Shown: positions 8,555 to 18,014 of the stretch, in pieces
Layout of the letters: each line of letters begins with the position of its first letter
Numbering within the stretch: position 1 is the stretch's first letter
Assembly: GCA_002086835.1 (NCBI GenBank)
Contig: MVIG01000001.1
Location: 620,001-684,000, forward strand
DNA: 64,000 bases
Source of the DNA: Mycolicibacterium porcinum
Lineage (GTDB): Bacteria > Actinomycetota > Actinomycetes > Mycobacteriales > Mycobacteriaceae
Reading direction: 5' to 3'
Translations under genes and position numbers: made by a program
The notes under the pieces: generated by a model
Told to the model about the DNA's origin: nothing
Seen by the model: only the letters and a program-made list of their open reading frames with translations
Databases searched by the model: none

Positions 8555-9862
8555 ATGACAGCGGTCAGCGACGCGGACGACACGGCACCGGGGGCCCTCT
8601 ATTTCGACAGGGTGGAGGCCCTCTCTCGTGCGACGGTCCGTCGGCGCTTCGATCCCCACGTCGACATCGACTGGGACGCACCCGAGAACGCGTTGAAAGA
8701 CGACGATCCGCGATGGCAGCTGGATCCGGAAAGTGCTCCGCTCGCGGCGACGGACTGGTACGCAGAGCAGTCGTTGCAGCGGCGTATCGACATGGGCCGC
8801 TGGGTTACCGCCAACACCCTCAAGGTCACTCTGCAGTTCGAAATGATGCTGATTCGCGGCGTGGTGCATTACGCCGGGAAAATGCCTAATCGTTCGCCAG
8901 TGTTCCAGTATCTGCTCCACGAACTCATCGACGAATGCAATCACATCCAGATGTTCCAGGAGTTCGTCAACCGCACCGGCGAGGATGTACCCGGAATGCG
9001 GCGGGGATCCAGGGTGATCGGGCCGATCCTGGGCTTTATCGGCGGATATGCCAACATGATTCATTTCATCGGGGTGCTGTGTGGTGAACAGCCTCTGCAC
9101 TATCAGCAGACGCTGCAGCATCGTGGCGCAGCCCATGTACCCCCGCTGCTGAACAAGATCACCTATATCCATCTGGCCGAGGAAGCTCGCCACATATCGT
9201 TTGCCGACGACCTGTTGGCGGAACGAATGCAGCGCGTCACGCGACTGAAAAGGGCGTGGTACGCAATTCTCTTCCCGTTTTTCCTCCGGTGGTTGATCGG
9301 CGAGATGATCGCCCCGCCACGCACTTTCGCCCGCCAGTTCGGAGTGCCCCGGCAGGTCTTCAAGTCGGCGTTCTGGAGAAGCGCTCAGTCCCGCCAGATG
9401 ATGGCGGAATCGGCCGCGGACGTCCGACGAGTGGCCGAGGATCTGGGATTGCGAACAGCATGGTCGCGGTGGATCTGGCGAATGCTGGGCATCGAAGGCC
9501 GGCTACCGCGCTACCGGGGCGAGCCGGATCGGAGCCCTATGGTCGCCCGCGTGGCCGGGCTTCCCGTCGCGCTCGCGGCACGCCTCACGGGAGTGGCGGT
9601 CATGGCTGCCGTTGCGCTGCTGGCGACGCCGGACGGCGTGCGCATCATCGCGGCCGCCGCCGCGGGGGCCGGCGTCTGGGCGGTCTACCACGTGTACCGG
9701 GATCGCCGGGGAGATGTGGTGGGGAACCAGCCATTCGAGTGGCCGAGGCTCTTCGTCTGGGTCGCGGTGTGCGTCGCGATGATTCCCGCGGGCGGGTTGA
9801 TCGGGCTCGCACTGGTGGTGTTCATGATCCTGGCGCTCGCCGAATTCATGCCCACCATCTGA
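8555..9862 (+). CDS. AurF-like diiron N-oxygenase with C-terminal membrane segments
   Basis: A 435-aa protein of the AurF (p-aminobenzoate N-oxygenase) ferritin-like diiron family. Candidate iron ligands follow the AurF pattern: Glu96 (QFEMML), Glu127 and His130 (DECNH), Glu178 (GEQP), and His206-x3-Glu210-x2-His213 (HLAEEARH). Unlike free-standing AurF it has an additional C-terminal region of roughly 110 residues with hydrophobic segments (about 332-355, 360-370 and 401-430) ending ALAEFMPTI, implying membrane anchoring. ATG at 8555 follows a weak GGATGG. A methyltransferase is convergent downstream. The amine or other substrate is unknown. Confidence 0.85.
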   Translation: MTAVSDADDTAPGALYFDRVEALSRATVRRRFDPHVDIDWDAPENALKDDDPRWQLDPESAPLAATDWYAEQSLQRRIDMGRWVTANTLKVTLQFEMMLIRGVVHYAGKMPNRSPVFQYLLHELIDECNHIQMFQEFVNRTGEDVPGMRRGSRVIGPILGFIGGYANMIHFIGVLCGEQPLHYQQTLQHRGAAHVPPLLNKITYIHLAEEARHISFADDLLAERMQRVTRLKRAWYAILFPFFLRWLIGEMIAPPRTFARQFGVPRQVFKSAFWRSAQSRQMMAESAADVRRVAEDLGLRTAWSRWIWRMLGIEGRLPRYRGEPDRSPMVARVAGLPVALAARLTGVAVMAAVALLATPDGVRIIAAAAAGAGVWAVYHVYRDRRGDVVGNQPFEWPRLFVWVAVCVAMIPAGGLIGLALVVFMILALAEFMPTI

Positions 9863-9928
9863 CCGGGCCCCGGTCGTTCGCGGCGCTGCGCCCACGCCCG
9901 ACCGCGACTGCGCCGCAACCGGTTGCCG

Positions 9929-10762
9929 TCAGACCGGCTTGTGGAATGTGTACACCCGGTACTGGATGAGACCGAGCTTGGACAGCCACTTCATCCATCG
10001 GGTGCCGACGATCATCGTCTTCTGCGCCTCCGCTGACCCCTGCTCGCGGAAGAACTTCAGCAGGAAGGGGTAGGTCGGCAGGGTGTTCTTCCGGATGTTG
10101 CGCTTCGTCGCGAGCTGCAGCCCCGCGCGCTTGCCCATCGATTTGTAGCCCCGCAGCGGCACATTGCCGAGCGTTCCGTAGGACTTCGCGATACGGGGGC
10201 GGATCGCCATCCAGATCGGCGTCTTGCCGAAGAACATCAGCGTCGGCACGAAATCGGACACCGCGAGGTAGCCGCCCGGCTTGAGCACCCGCGCCGCCTC
10301 GGCGAGGAACTTCTCGCGGGACGGGAAATGGAAGATGCACTCGACCGCGAGCACGCGGTCGAACGAGTTGTCCTCGAACGGCAGTTGGCACGCATCGGCT
10401 TCGACCCAGGCGATCGTGTTCCCGTTTGTCGGCGTGGTCTGGGCTTCGGCGGCTGCCAGCTGGCGCGGGTCGATGTTCAGGCCCGTGAGATCCATGTTCG
10501 AGTAGGTGCCGTTGACCTGCTGGATGGTTCCGCCGAAGCCGCAGCCGGCGTCCAGCAGCTTCTGTCCGTCGGCAACGTTTCCGGCCGCGAACAGAACGTG
10601 GTCCATCTGCTCCATGGCGGCGATGTAGTCGGCCCGGGTGCCCTTGGCGGACTTGGGGTCTTCCCAGAAGCCCCAATGCACTTGGTTCTCCCACAGCTGA
10701 CCGGTCTCACCGCCGTCCTGCCGTTCATCAATCAGCAGGTCAAAGTAGGGGAGCTCAGCCAC
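9929..10762 (-). CDS. Class I SAM-dependent methyltransferase
   Basis: A 277-aa methyltransferase with motif I LLDAGCGFGGT (about residues 69-79), post-I LNIDPRQLAAA, motif II ADACQLPFEDNSFDRVLA and the FHFPSREKFLAEAARVLKPGG helix-strand typical of small-molecule or sterol/tocopherol-type methyltransferases. It begins with GTG at 10762; TACGGT at 10774-10769 is six bases upstream, an arrangement expected for a leaderless transcript. It faces the AurF-like oxygenase tail to tail (66 bp) and is divergent from the permease. Substrate not identifiable; the pairing with AurF and a flavoprotein suggests stepwise oxidation and methylation. Confidence 0.85.
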   Translation of the reverse strand: MAELPYFDLLIDERQDGGETGQLWENQVHWGFWEDPKSAKGTRADYIAAMEQMDHVLFAAGNVADGQKLLDAGCGFGGTIQQVNGTYSNMDLTGLNIDPRQLAAAEAQTTPTNGNTIAWVEADACQLPFEDNSFDRVLAVECIFHFPSREKFLAEAARVLKPGGYLAVSDFVPTLMFFGKTPIWMAIRPRIAKSYGTLGNVPLRGYKSMGKRAGLQLATKRNIRKNTLPTYPFLLKFFREQGSAEAQKTMIVGTRWMKWLSKLGLIQYRVYTFHKPV

Positions 10763-10917
10763 GCGCGAACCGTATCACGATCAAGGCCAAGTGTGACGTA
10801 GGCCCCATTCCGGCCCGATGGCACAGTTGAGCGGCAGTTTGAGAGTCCTACCGGTTTCACCGCCACCGTGGTGGGAACATGGCCTGACCCAGGCCATGAC
10901 GAGAGGCGTCACCACAT

Positions 10918-12387
10918 ATGTCAGTGCTTCGGCGAACCAAGTCTGTCGAGCAGTCGATTGCCGACACCGATGAGCCGTCGACTCGGCTCCGCAAGAACCT
11001 CACCTGGTGGGACCTGACGGTTTTCGGGGTGTCGGTCGTGATCGGTGCCGGCATCTTCACCATCACCGCGTCGACGGCGGGCAACCTGACCGGGCCCGCG
11101 ATCTCGATCGCCTTCCTGATCGCCGCCGTGGCATGCGGCCTCGCCGCCTTGTGCTACGCCGAGTTCGCCTCGACCGTGCCCGTCGCGGGCAGCGCGTACA
11201 CCTTCTCCTATGCCACCTTCGGTGAGTTCGCGGCGTGGATCATCGGGTGGGATCTGATCCTGGAGTTCGCCGTCGCGTCCGCGGTCGTGGCCAAGGGGTG
11301 GTCGAGCTACCTCGGAACCGTGTTCGGGTTCGGTGGCGGCATCGCGGATTTCGCGGGCTTGTCGGTGGACTGGGGGGCACTGCTGATCATCGTGTTCGTG
11401 ACGGTTCTGCTGGTGATCGGCACCAAGTTGTCGGCACACTTCAGCTTGGCGATCACGATCATCAAGGTGTCGGTCGTGCTGTTGGTGGTGGTCGTCGGCG
11501 CGTTCTATATCAAGGCCGCCAACTACACGCCGTTCATCCCGCCCAACGAGGCCGGCGAGAGCGCCAGCGGGGCGGACCAGTCACTGTTCTCGTTGTTGAC
11601 CGGGGCGGCGGGCAGCCACTACGGCTGGTACGGCGTTCTGGCCGGTGCCTCGATTGTGTTCTTCGCGTTCATCGGGTTCGACGTCGTCGCGACCACCGCC
11701 GAGGAGACCCGTGACCCGCAGCGCGATGTGCCCCGCGGCATCCTGGCCTCGCTGGGCATCGTCACCGTTCTCTATGTCGCGGTGTCGGTGGTGCTGTCGG
11801 GCATGGTGTCCTACACCGTGCTGCGGGATGCGCCGGAGGGGCACGCCAACTTGGCCACGGCATTCGAAGCCAACGGTGTGCACTGGGCGGCGAAGGTCAT
11901 CTCGATCGGGGCGCTCGCCGGCCTCACCACCGTGGTGATCGTGCTGATGCTCGGGCAGACCCGGGTGCTGTTCGCGATGTCGCGCGACGGCCTGCTGCCG
12001 CGCAAGCTGGCCGTGACCGGCAGCCACGGGACGCCGGTCCGGATCACCGTGATCGTCGGTGTGCTGGTGGCGATCGCCGCCTCGGTGTTCCCGATGGGCC
12101 GGCTGGAGGAAATGGTGAACATCGGCACGCTGTTCGCCTTCGTCCTTGTCTCGGCAGGCGTCATCGTGCTGCGACGGACGCGCCCCGACCTGCGGCGCGG
12201 ATTCCGCGTGCCGTGGGTGCCGGTGTTGCCGATCGCGGCGATCCTGGCGTGCCTGTGGCTGATGCTCAATCTGACCGGATTGACCTGGATCCGGTTCCTG
12301 CTCTGGATGGTGGTTGGCATGGTGGTGTACCTGGCGTACGGCCGCCGGCATTCGGTGCTGGCCAACCGGGACGTCGCCACCGTGTGA
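10918..12387 (+). CDS. APC-superfamily amino acid permease (Rv3253c type)
   Basis: A 489-aa inner-membrane transporter, about 12 transmembrane helices, of the cationic amino-acid transporter branch of APC permeases. It has the helix-1 unwound motif VVIGAGIFTITAST, the helix-3/loop sequence EFASTVPVAGSAYTFSYATFGEFAAWIIGWDLILE, and the FIGFDVVATTAEETRDPQRDVPRGI segment conserved in this group. ATG at 10918 follows GAGAGG (10901-10906) with longer than usual spacing. A very large palindrome directly after the stop probably ends the transcript before alkB. Confidence 0.9.
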   Translation: MSVLRRTKSVEQSIADTDEPSTRLRKNLTWWDLTVFGVSVVIGAGIFTITASTAGNLTGPAISIAFLIAAVACGLAALCYAEFASTVPVAGSAYTFSYATFGEFAAWIIGWDLILEFAVASAVVAKGWSSYLGTVFGFGGGIADFAGLSVDWGALLIIVFVTVLLVIGTKLSAHFSLAITIIKVSVVLLVVVVGAFYIKAANYTPFIPPNEAGESASGADQSLFSLLTGAAGSHYGWYGVLAGASIVFFAFIGFDVVATTAEETRDPQRDVPRGILASLGIVTVLYVAVSVVLSGMVSYTVLRDAPEGHANLATAFEANGVHWAAKVISIGALAGLTTVVIVLMLGQTRVLFAMSRDGLLPRKLAVTGSHGTPVRITVIVGVLVAIAASVFPMGRLEEMVNIGTLFAFVLVSAGVIVLRRTRPDLRRGFRVPWVPVLPIAAILACLWLMLNLTGLTWIRFLLWMVVGMVVYLAYGRRHSVLANRDVATV

Positions 12388-12408
12388 GCCCACGCCGCCC
12401 GCGGCATC

Positions 12409-12462
12409 GAAACTGAAACCAGGGACAAGACCGGCGCCGGTTTTGTCCCTGGTTTCAGTTTC
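12409..12462 (+). terminator. 54-bp near-perfect palindrome, probable terminator after the permease
   Basis: Two 27-base arms (12409-12435 and 12436-12462) meet with no loop at GGC/GCC and differ by a single G:T wobble. The arm reads GAAACTGAAACCAGGGACAA before the GC-rich centre. GCATCGAA (12404-12411) and TTCGATGC (12471-12478) form an outer inverted repeat. There is no U-tract, as is common for mycobacterial terminators. Placement 21 bp after the permease stop and before alkB supports termination. Confidence 0.75.
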
Positions 12463-12534
12463 GGCGCTGCTTCGATGCTGCAAGCCCTGCGTGTGACCTG
12501 CCACACCCATCGCGCTTTACAAACAACCATGAAA

Positions 12535-12567
12535 TGTCTAGACACACGACACAATGCCGCATATAGT
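12535..12567 (+). promoter_or_regulatory. alkB promoter with palindromic operator candidate
   Basis: TAGACA (12539-12544) and TATAGT (12562-12567) are separated by 17 bp, a good -35/-10 pair. The -35 is embedded in the perfect dyad TGTCTAGACA (12535-12544), so a repressor bound there would block polymerase. The local TetR gene alkX is the obvious candidate, by analogy with other alkB-alkX operons; this is inference. Confidence 0.55.
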
Positions 12568-12607
12568 CAAGTCATTGCAGTGATGGCTCTCACAAAGGAG
12601 GCTCCTC

Positions 12608-13834
12608 GTGGTGGCGGAACTCTCGAACGGATCGGGCGTCGCAGACGTCGGGCAATGGCGGGACAAGAAGCGGCACCTGTGGCTCATGGGGCTCATCGCC
12701 CCGACCGCGATCTTCGCGATGCTGCCGTTGGTCTGGGCGCTCAATCAGGCCGGCTGGTATACCGCCGCGCAGGTACCGCTGTGGATCGGTCCGATCCTGC
12801 TCTACGTCCTGCTGCCGCTGCTGGACCTGCGGTTCGGACCCGACGGGCAGAATCCGCCCGACGAGGTGATGGAGCAGCTGGAGAACGACAAGTACTACCG
12901 GTACTGCACCTACCTGTACATCCCGTTCCAGTACGCGAGCGTGGTGATGGGTGCGTATCTGTTCACCGCGTCCGACCTCAGCTGGCTCGGATTCGACGGC
13001 GGGCTGAGCTGGCCGGCCAAGATCGGCATCGCGCTGTCGGTGGGTGTGCTCGGAGGGGTGGGCATCAACACCGCGCACGAGATGGGGCACAAGCGTGACT
13101 CGCTTGAGCGCTGGCTGTCCAAGATCACGCTGGCCCAGACCTGGTACGGCCACTTCTACATCGAGCACAACCGTGGACACCACGTGCGGGTGGCCACGCC
13201 CGAGGATCCGGCGTCGGCGCGTTTCGGTGAAACCTTCTGGGAGTTCTTGCCGCGCAGTGTGTTCGGCAGCCTCCGGTCATCCTGGGAGTTGGAGGCCCAG
13301 CGGCTGCGCCGGCAGGACCGCTCGCCGTGGCACTGGTCCAACGACGTGCTCAACGCGTGGGCGATGTCGGTGGTGTTCTGGGGTGTGCTGATCGCGATCT
13401 TCGGCGTCGGCGTGGTCCCGTTCATGCTGATTCAAGCGATCTACGGCTTCAGCCTGCTGGAGTCGGTCAACTACCTGGAGCACTACGGTCTGCTGCGGCA
13501 GAAGATGTCCAGCGGCCGCTACGAGCGCTGCGCGCCCGTGCACAGCTGGAACTCGGACCACATCGTGACCAACCTGTTCCTGTACCACCTGCAGCGTCAC
13601 AGCGATCACCACGCCAACCCGACACGCCGATACCAGACCCTGCGCAGCATCGACGGCGCACCCAATCTGCCCAGCGGCTACGCATCGCTGATCGGGCTCA
13701 CCTATCTGCCGCCGCTGTGGCGCAAGGTGATGGACCACCGAGTGCTGGAGCACTACGACGGTGACATCACCAAGGTCAACATCCAGCCGCGTCTGCGGGA
13801 GAAGGTCCTGGCCCGTTACGGAGTCGCACAGTGA
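12608..13834 (+). CDS. alkB: Alkane 1-monooxygenase AlkB
   Basis: Integral-membrane non-haem diiron enzyme that hydroxylates terminal carbons of n-alkanes using electrons from rubredoxin. The 408-aa protein has all histidine boxes: HEMGHK (157-162), EHNRGHH (186-192), the [11 protein letters not shown] box, and [16 protein letters not shown] near the C-terminus, within six or so membrane helices. GTG at 12608 is preceded by AAAGGAGG (12594-12601) at ideal spacing. The stop overlaps rubA by four bases, so alkB-rubA-rubB(-alkX) is one operon. Confidence 0.96.
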   Translation: MVAELSNGSGVADVGQWRDKKRHLWLMGLIAPTAIFAMLPLVWALNQAGWYTAAQVPLWIGPILLYVLLPLLDLRFGPDGQNPPDEVMEQLENDKYYRYCTYLYIPFQYASVVMGAYLFTASDLSWLGFDGGLSWPAKIGIALSVGVLGGVGINTAHEMGHKRDSLERWLSKITLAQTWYGHFYIEHNRGHHVRVATPEDPASARFGETFWEFLPRSVFGSLRSSWELEAQRLRRQDRSPWHWSNDVLNAWAMSVVFWGVLIAIFGVGVVPFMLIQAIYGFSLLESVNYLEHYGLLRQKMSSGRYERCAPVHSWNSDHIVTNLFLYHLQRHSDHHANPTRRYQTLRSIDGAPNLPSGYASLIGLTYLPPLWRKVMDHRVLEHYDGDITKVNIQPRLREKVLARYGVAQ

Positions 13835-14004
13835 GCGCCTACCAGTGCCCCGGCTGTCAGTACATCTACGACGAGGCCAAAGGTGCTCCGCGCGAAGGAT
13901 TCCCGGCCGGAACCGCATGGGACGACGTACCGGACGACTGGTGCTGCCCGGACTGTGCGGTGCGGGAAAAGATCGATTTCGAGGAGATGGGAGTGGTGAG
14001 ATGA
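13831..14004 (+). CDS. rubA: Rubredoxin 1 (RubA), electron carrier next to AlkB
   Basis: A 57-aa rubredoxin starting [18 protein letters not shown] and ending DFEEMGVVR. Iron ligands are the two CxxC knuckles CPGC and CPDC (in [11 protein letters not shown]); a third cysteine precedes the second knuckle. The residues after the second knuckle (AVREKIDF) differ from rubB by containing an arginine, a feature reported to separate AlkG1-type rubredoxins, which may not reduce AlkB, from AlkG2-type; that subtype call is tentative. GTG at 13831 overlaps the alkB stop and the ATGA at 14001 couples it to rubB. Confidence 0.93.
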   Translation: MSAYQCPGCQYIYDEAKGAPREGFPAGTAWDDVPDDWCCPDCAVREKIDFEEMGVVR

Positions 14005-14219
14005 CCGACGAGCGGTTGCGCGAGGAGCCGACCAGCACCGACAAGTACAAGCTGTACGTCTGCGTGCAGTGCGGATTCGAGTACGACGAGGCCAAGGGCT
14101 GGCCGGAGGACGGAATCGCTCCGGGCACGCGATGGGACGACATCCCCGAGGACTGGAGCTGCCCGGATTGCGGTGCGGCGAAGGCCGATTTCGACATGGT
14201 CGAGGTCGTGCGGCCCTGA
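14001..14219 (+). CDS. rubB: Rubredoxin 2 (RubB), likely electron donor to AlkB
   Basis: A 72-aa rubredoxin with knuckles CVQCG and CPDCG around a conserved [25 protein letters not shown] core, the classic AlkG2-type sequence able to feed alkane hydroxylases. A short acidic N-terminal extension ([17 protein letters not shown]) precedes the fold. Start ATG 14001 overlaps the rubA stop by four bases. The two rubredoxins are clearly diverged duplicates rather than a recent copy. Confidence 0.93.
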   Translation: MTDERLREEPTSTDKYKLYVCVQCGFEYDEAKGWPEDGIAPGTRWDDIPEDWSCPDCGAAKADFDMVEVVRP

Positions 14220-14272
14220 TGGCTTCGTGCGACGCGCTCGAAAGCGGGCCGGAAAGCGATATTGTCGCCCGT

Positions 14273-14896
14273 GTGAGTCGGCCGCGAGAGAAGCAACGCA
14301 TCCCGTATGCGGAAGCGTCGCGCGTGCTGTTGCGGGATTCGATCCTCGACGGCATGCGGGAACTGTTGCTGACCCGTGACTGGTCGGCCATCACGCTGTC
14401 GCATGTGGCGCAGGTCGCCGGGATCAGCCGTCAGACGATCTACAACGAGTTCGGGTCGCGCCAGGGCTTGGCCGAGGGTTATGCCATGCGCCTGGCGGAC
14501 CGCCTCGTCGACGCGGTCGACGAGGCCATCAACAACAACGTCGGCGAAGTCCATGCGGCGTTCCTGGAGGGCTTCCGGGCGTTCTTCCTCGAGTCCGCCG
14601 CCGATCCACTGGTGATCTCGTTGCTCACCGGCGCCTCCAAGCCCGACCTGCTGCAGATCATCACCACCGGCAGCGGGCCGATCATCTCCCGCTGCTCGCA
14701 GCGGCTGACCGGAACGTTCCAGAACAGCTGGATGAAGGCCAGCGACGCCGATGCCGGGGTCCTGGCCCGGGCCATCGTGCGGCTGGCGATGAGTTACGTG
14801 TCGATGCCGCCAGAAGCGGACCATGACGTGGCCGGTGACCTGGCCCGACTTATGACGCCCTTCGCCGAGCGCTACGGTGTCATAGATACCCCCTAG
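14273..14896 (+). CDS. alkX: TetR-family regulator of the alkane operon (AlkX / Rv3249c type)
   Basis: A 207-aa TetR regulator: helix-turn-helix ITLSHVAQVAGISRQTIYNEFGSRQGLAEGYA near the N-terminus and a variable helical ligand domain. The M. tuberculosis counterpart Rv3249c sits in the same place and belongs to regulators linked to fatty-acid-like ligands. Two starts are possible: GTG 14273 (SRPREKQRIPYAEASR, family-like) or ATG 14219, which overlaps the rubB stop. The former is chosen; TATTGT at 14260-14265 lies seven bases before it, so it may also have its own leaderless promoter besides read-through from alkB. Confidence 0.88.
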   Translation: MSRPREKQRIPYAEASRVLLRDSILDGMRELLLTRDWSAITLSHVAQVAGISRQTIYNEFGSRQGLAEGYAMRLADRLVDAVDEAINNNVGEVHAAFLEGFRAFFLESAADPLVISLLTGASKPDLLQIITTGSGPIISRCSQRLTGTFQNSWMKASDADAGVLARAIVRLAMSYVSMPPEADHDVAGDLARLMTPFAERYGVIDTP

Positions 14897-15034
14897 CTGT
14901 CAGAGCGCCGCCGCTGTCACGAAACGCATGAGCGCCTGTCCCGCGAGCCCGCAGGCTAGAGGTATCTGCATGTGGCGTCGCCGTTTGGCGCACCCGTGCG
15001 CCGGCAAGCAATCACGAATGAAAGAGGGCTCTAG

Positions 15035-16495
<1,461 letters not shown>

Positions 16496-16522
16496 GTTGG
16501 CTCTCCTGCGCGAGCAGGCGTG

Positions 16523-16556
16523 AAAACCCCCATTTCCCCGTGGATTTGGGGGTTTT
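16523..16556 (+). terminator. Rho-independent terminator of sahH
   Basis: AAAACCCCCA (16523-16532) pairs with TGGGGGTTTT (16547-16556) around a 14-base loop, ending in a short T run, 28 bp after the sahH stop. Confidence 0.8.
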
Positions 16557-16645
16557 CCCGTCCTCTGGCCACGACGGGAAGTTAAGCGGCATGCTTATGT
16601 CGGTATCGGACATTTGGCAGTCACTGACTGTTATTGTTCCGGCTC

Positions 16646-17950
16646 GTGGGTCGGGTCTGGGGGATTCTGTGTGTCTTGCTGCTGCTCGGAGTTACCGGTG
16701 TCGCGCCGGCGCACGCCGATCCGTCCAATGACCGGCACGACCCGATCTTCAATGAGGACGAGTACGCCGAGTTCTACACGCCGCCCGACCCGTTGCCGGG
16801 GGCACCGGGGGACCTGATCAAGTCCGAGCCGTCCCGGCTGGTGCTGGAACCGTCCGGCGAGCTCGGTGCCATCGTCGCCGACGGAACGCGAATCATGTAC
16901 CGCAGCACCGATGCTCGCGGCAATCCGATGGCGGTGACCGGTACCTACTTCGAGCCGCACAACGCGTGGCCGGGCAAGGGCCCGCGACCGCTGATCGTCT
17001 ACGGTCCGGGAACCCAGGGGCAGGGCGATCAGTGCGCACCGTCGCGGCAGTTCAATCAGGGCATCCACTGGTCCCCGTGGCTCGACATCGCGTTCAACTA
17101 CGAGGAACTGTTCGTAGCCACCATGGTGGCGCGCGGATTCGCCATCGTGATGACCGACTACCAGGGTCTCGGCACGCCCGGACTGCACACCTATGTGAAC
17201 CGGGTCGCCGAGGGCAACGCCATGCTCGACGCCGGGCGGGCCGCGATGAAACTGCCCGGAACCTCGTTGGATCCGCATGGCCCGGTGGCATTTTGGGGCT
17301 ATTCGCAGGGCGGCGGTGCGGCGGCGTCTGCTGCGGAGTTGGCGTCGTCGTACGCGCCGGACCTGCATGTGGTCGGTAGCTATGCGGGCGCCCCGCCGGC
17401 CGATCTGAAGGAACTGTTCCCCTACGCCGACGGCAGCGCGCTGGTCGGCGTGGTGGGGTACGCGTTGAACTCCGTCATCACCAGTTACCCGGAGTTCGAG
17501 GACGTGATCCGTTCGAAGCTCACACCCCGCGGCGCGGATCTGCTGCAGAAGGTGCAGGACCAGTGCATCGCGGAGACGATCACCAAGTTCATGTTCCGGC
17601 ACCTGCAGCCCTACTTCAACGTCGACATCTATCAGGCGGTGAACGAGGAGCCGTTCAGCACACTGTTCGACATGCAGAAGATCGGCCGCTACACACCGAA
17701 TGCACCGGTACTGATCCTGAGCAACAGGTACGACCCGCTGGTGCCGTGGACCGCGGCCAACCAACTCGGGCGGGATTGGTGCGAGAAGGGCGCCGACGTC
17801 CAGTTCTGGACGAACGAGGAGCCACCCTTTCTGAACAAGTTGGTGATCAACCACGCCCTGCCGATGCTCGTCGACGGGGAGCGGGGCATGCAGTGGATTG
17901 CCGATCGGTTCAACGGATTACCGACCACGCCCAATTGCGGGGAGTTCTAG
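16646..17950 (+). CDS. Secreted lipase/esterase of the LIP family
   Basis: An alpha/beta-hydrolase of the secretory-lipase (LIP) family, 434 aa from GTG 16646. The signal peptide GRVWGILCVLLLLGVTGVAPAHA would be cut before DPSND, so the enzyme acts outside the cytoplasmic membrane. Catalytic triad candidates are Ser in FWGYSQGGG, Asp in SNRYDPLVPW and His in VINHALPMLV. A TTG at 16634 is an alternative start; TATTGT (16632-16637) eight bases before the GTG favours a leaderless transcript at 16646. It opens the block that separates sahH from tmk. Natural substrate unknown. Confidence 0.87.
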   Translation: MGRVWGILCVLLLLGVTGVAPAHADPSNDRHDPIFNEDEYAEFYTPPDPLPGAPGDLIKSEPSRLVLEPSGELGAIVADGTRIMYRSTDARGNPMAVTGTYFEPHNAWPGKGPRPLIVYGPGTQGQGDQCAPSRQFNQGIHWSPWLDIAFNYEELFVATMVARGFAIVMTDYQGLGTPGLHTYVNRVAEGNAMLDAGRAAMKLPGTSLDPHGPVAFWGYSQGGGAAASAAELASSYAPDLHVVGSYAGAPPADLKELFPYADGSALVGVVGYALNSVITSYPEFEDVIRSKLTPRGADLLQKVQDQCIAETITKFMFRHLQPYFNVDIYQAVNEEPFSTLFDMQKIGRYTPNAPVLILSNRYDPLVPWTAANQLGRDWCEKGADVQFWTNEEPPFLNKLVINHALPMLVDGERGMQWIADRFNGLPTTPNCGEF

Positions 17951-17973
17951 AACGTCGGGCGGACACGCGATGA

Positions 17974-17991
17974 GCCCCTCCGAAGAGGGGC
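17974..17991. terminator. Small hairpin between convergent lipase and porin genes
   Basis: GCCCCTC (17974-17980), loop CGAA, GAGGGGC (17985-17991). It sits between two stops facing each other and could work in both directions; no T-tract. Confidence 0.55.
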
Positions 17992-18014
17992 CCACCGTCG
18001 TGACACTGGCTCGG

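Noticed and set aside
14897..15034. SAH riboswitch before sahH
   Set aside because: The 138-bp leader was compared by eye with the SAH riboswitch pattern; the conserved core is not present.
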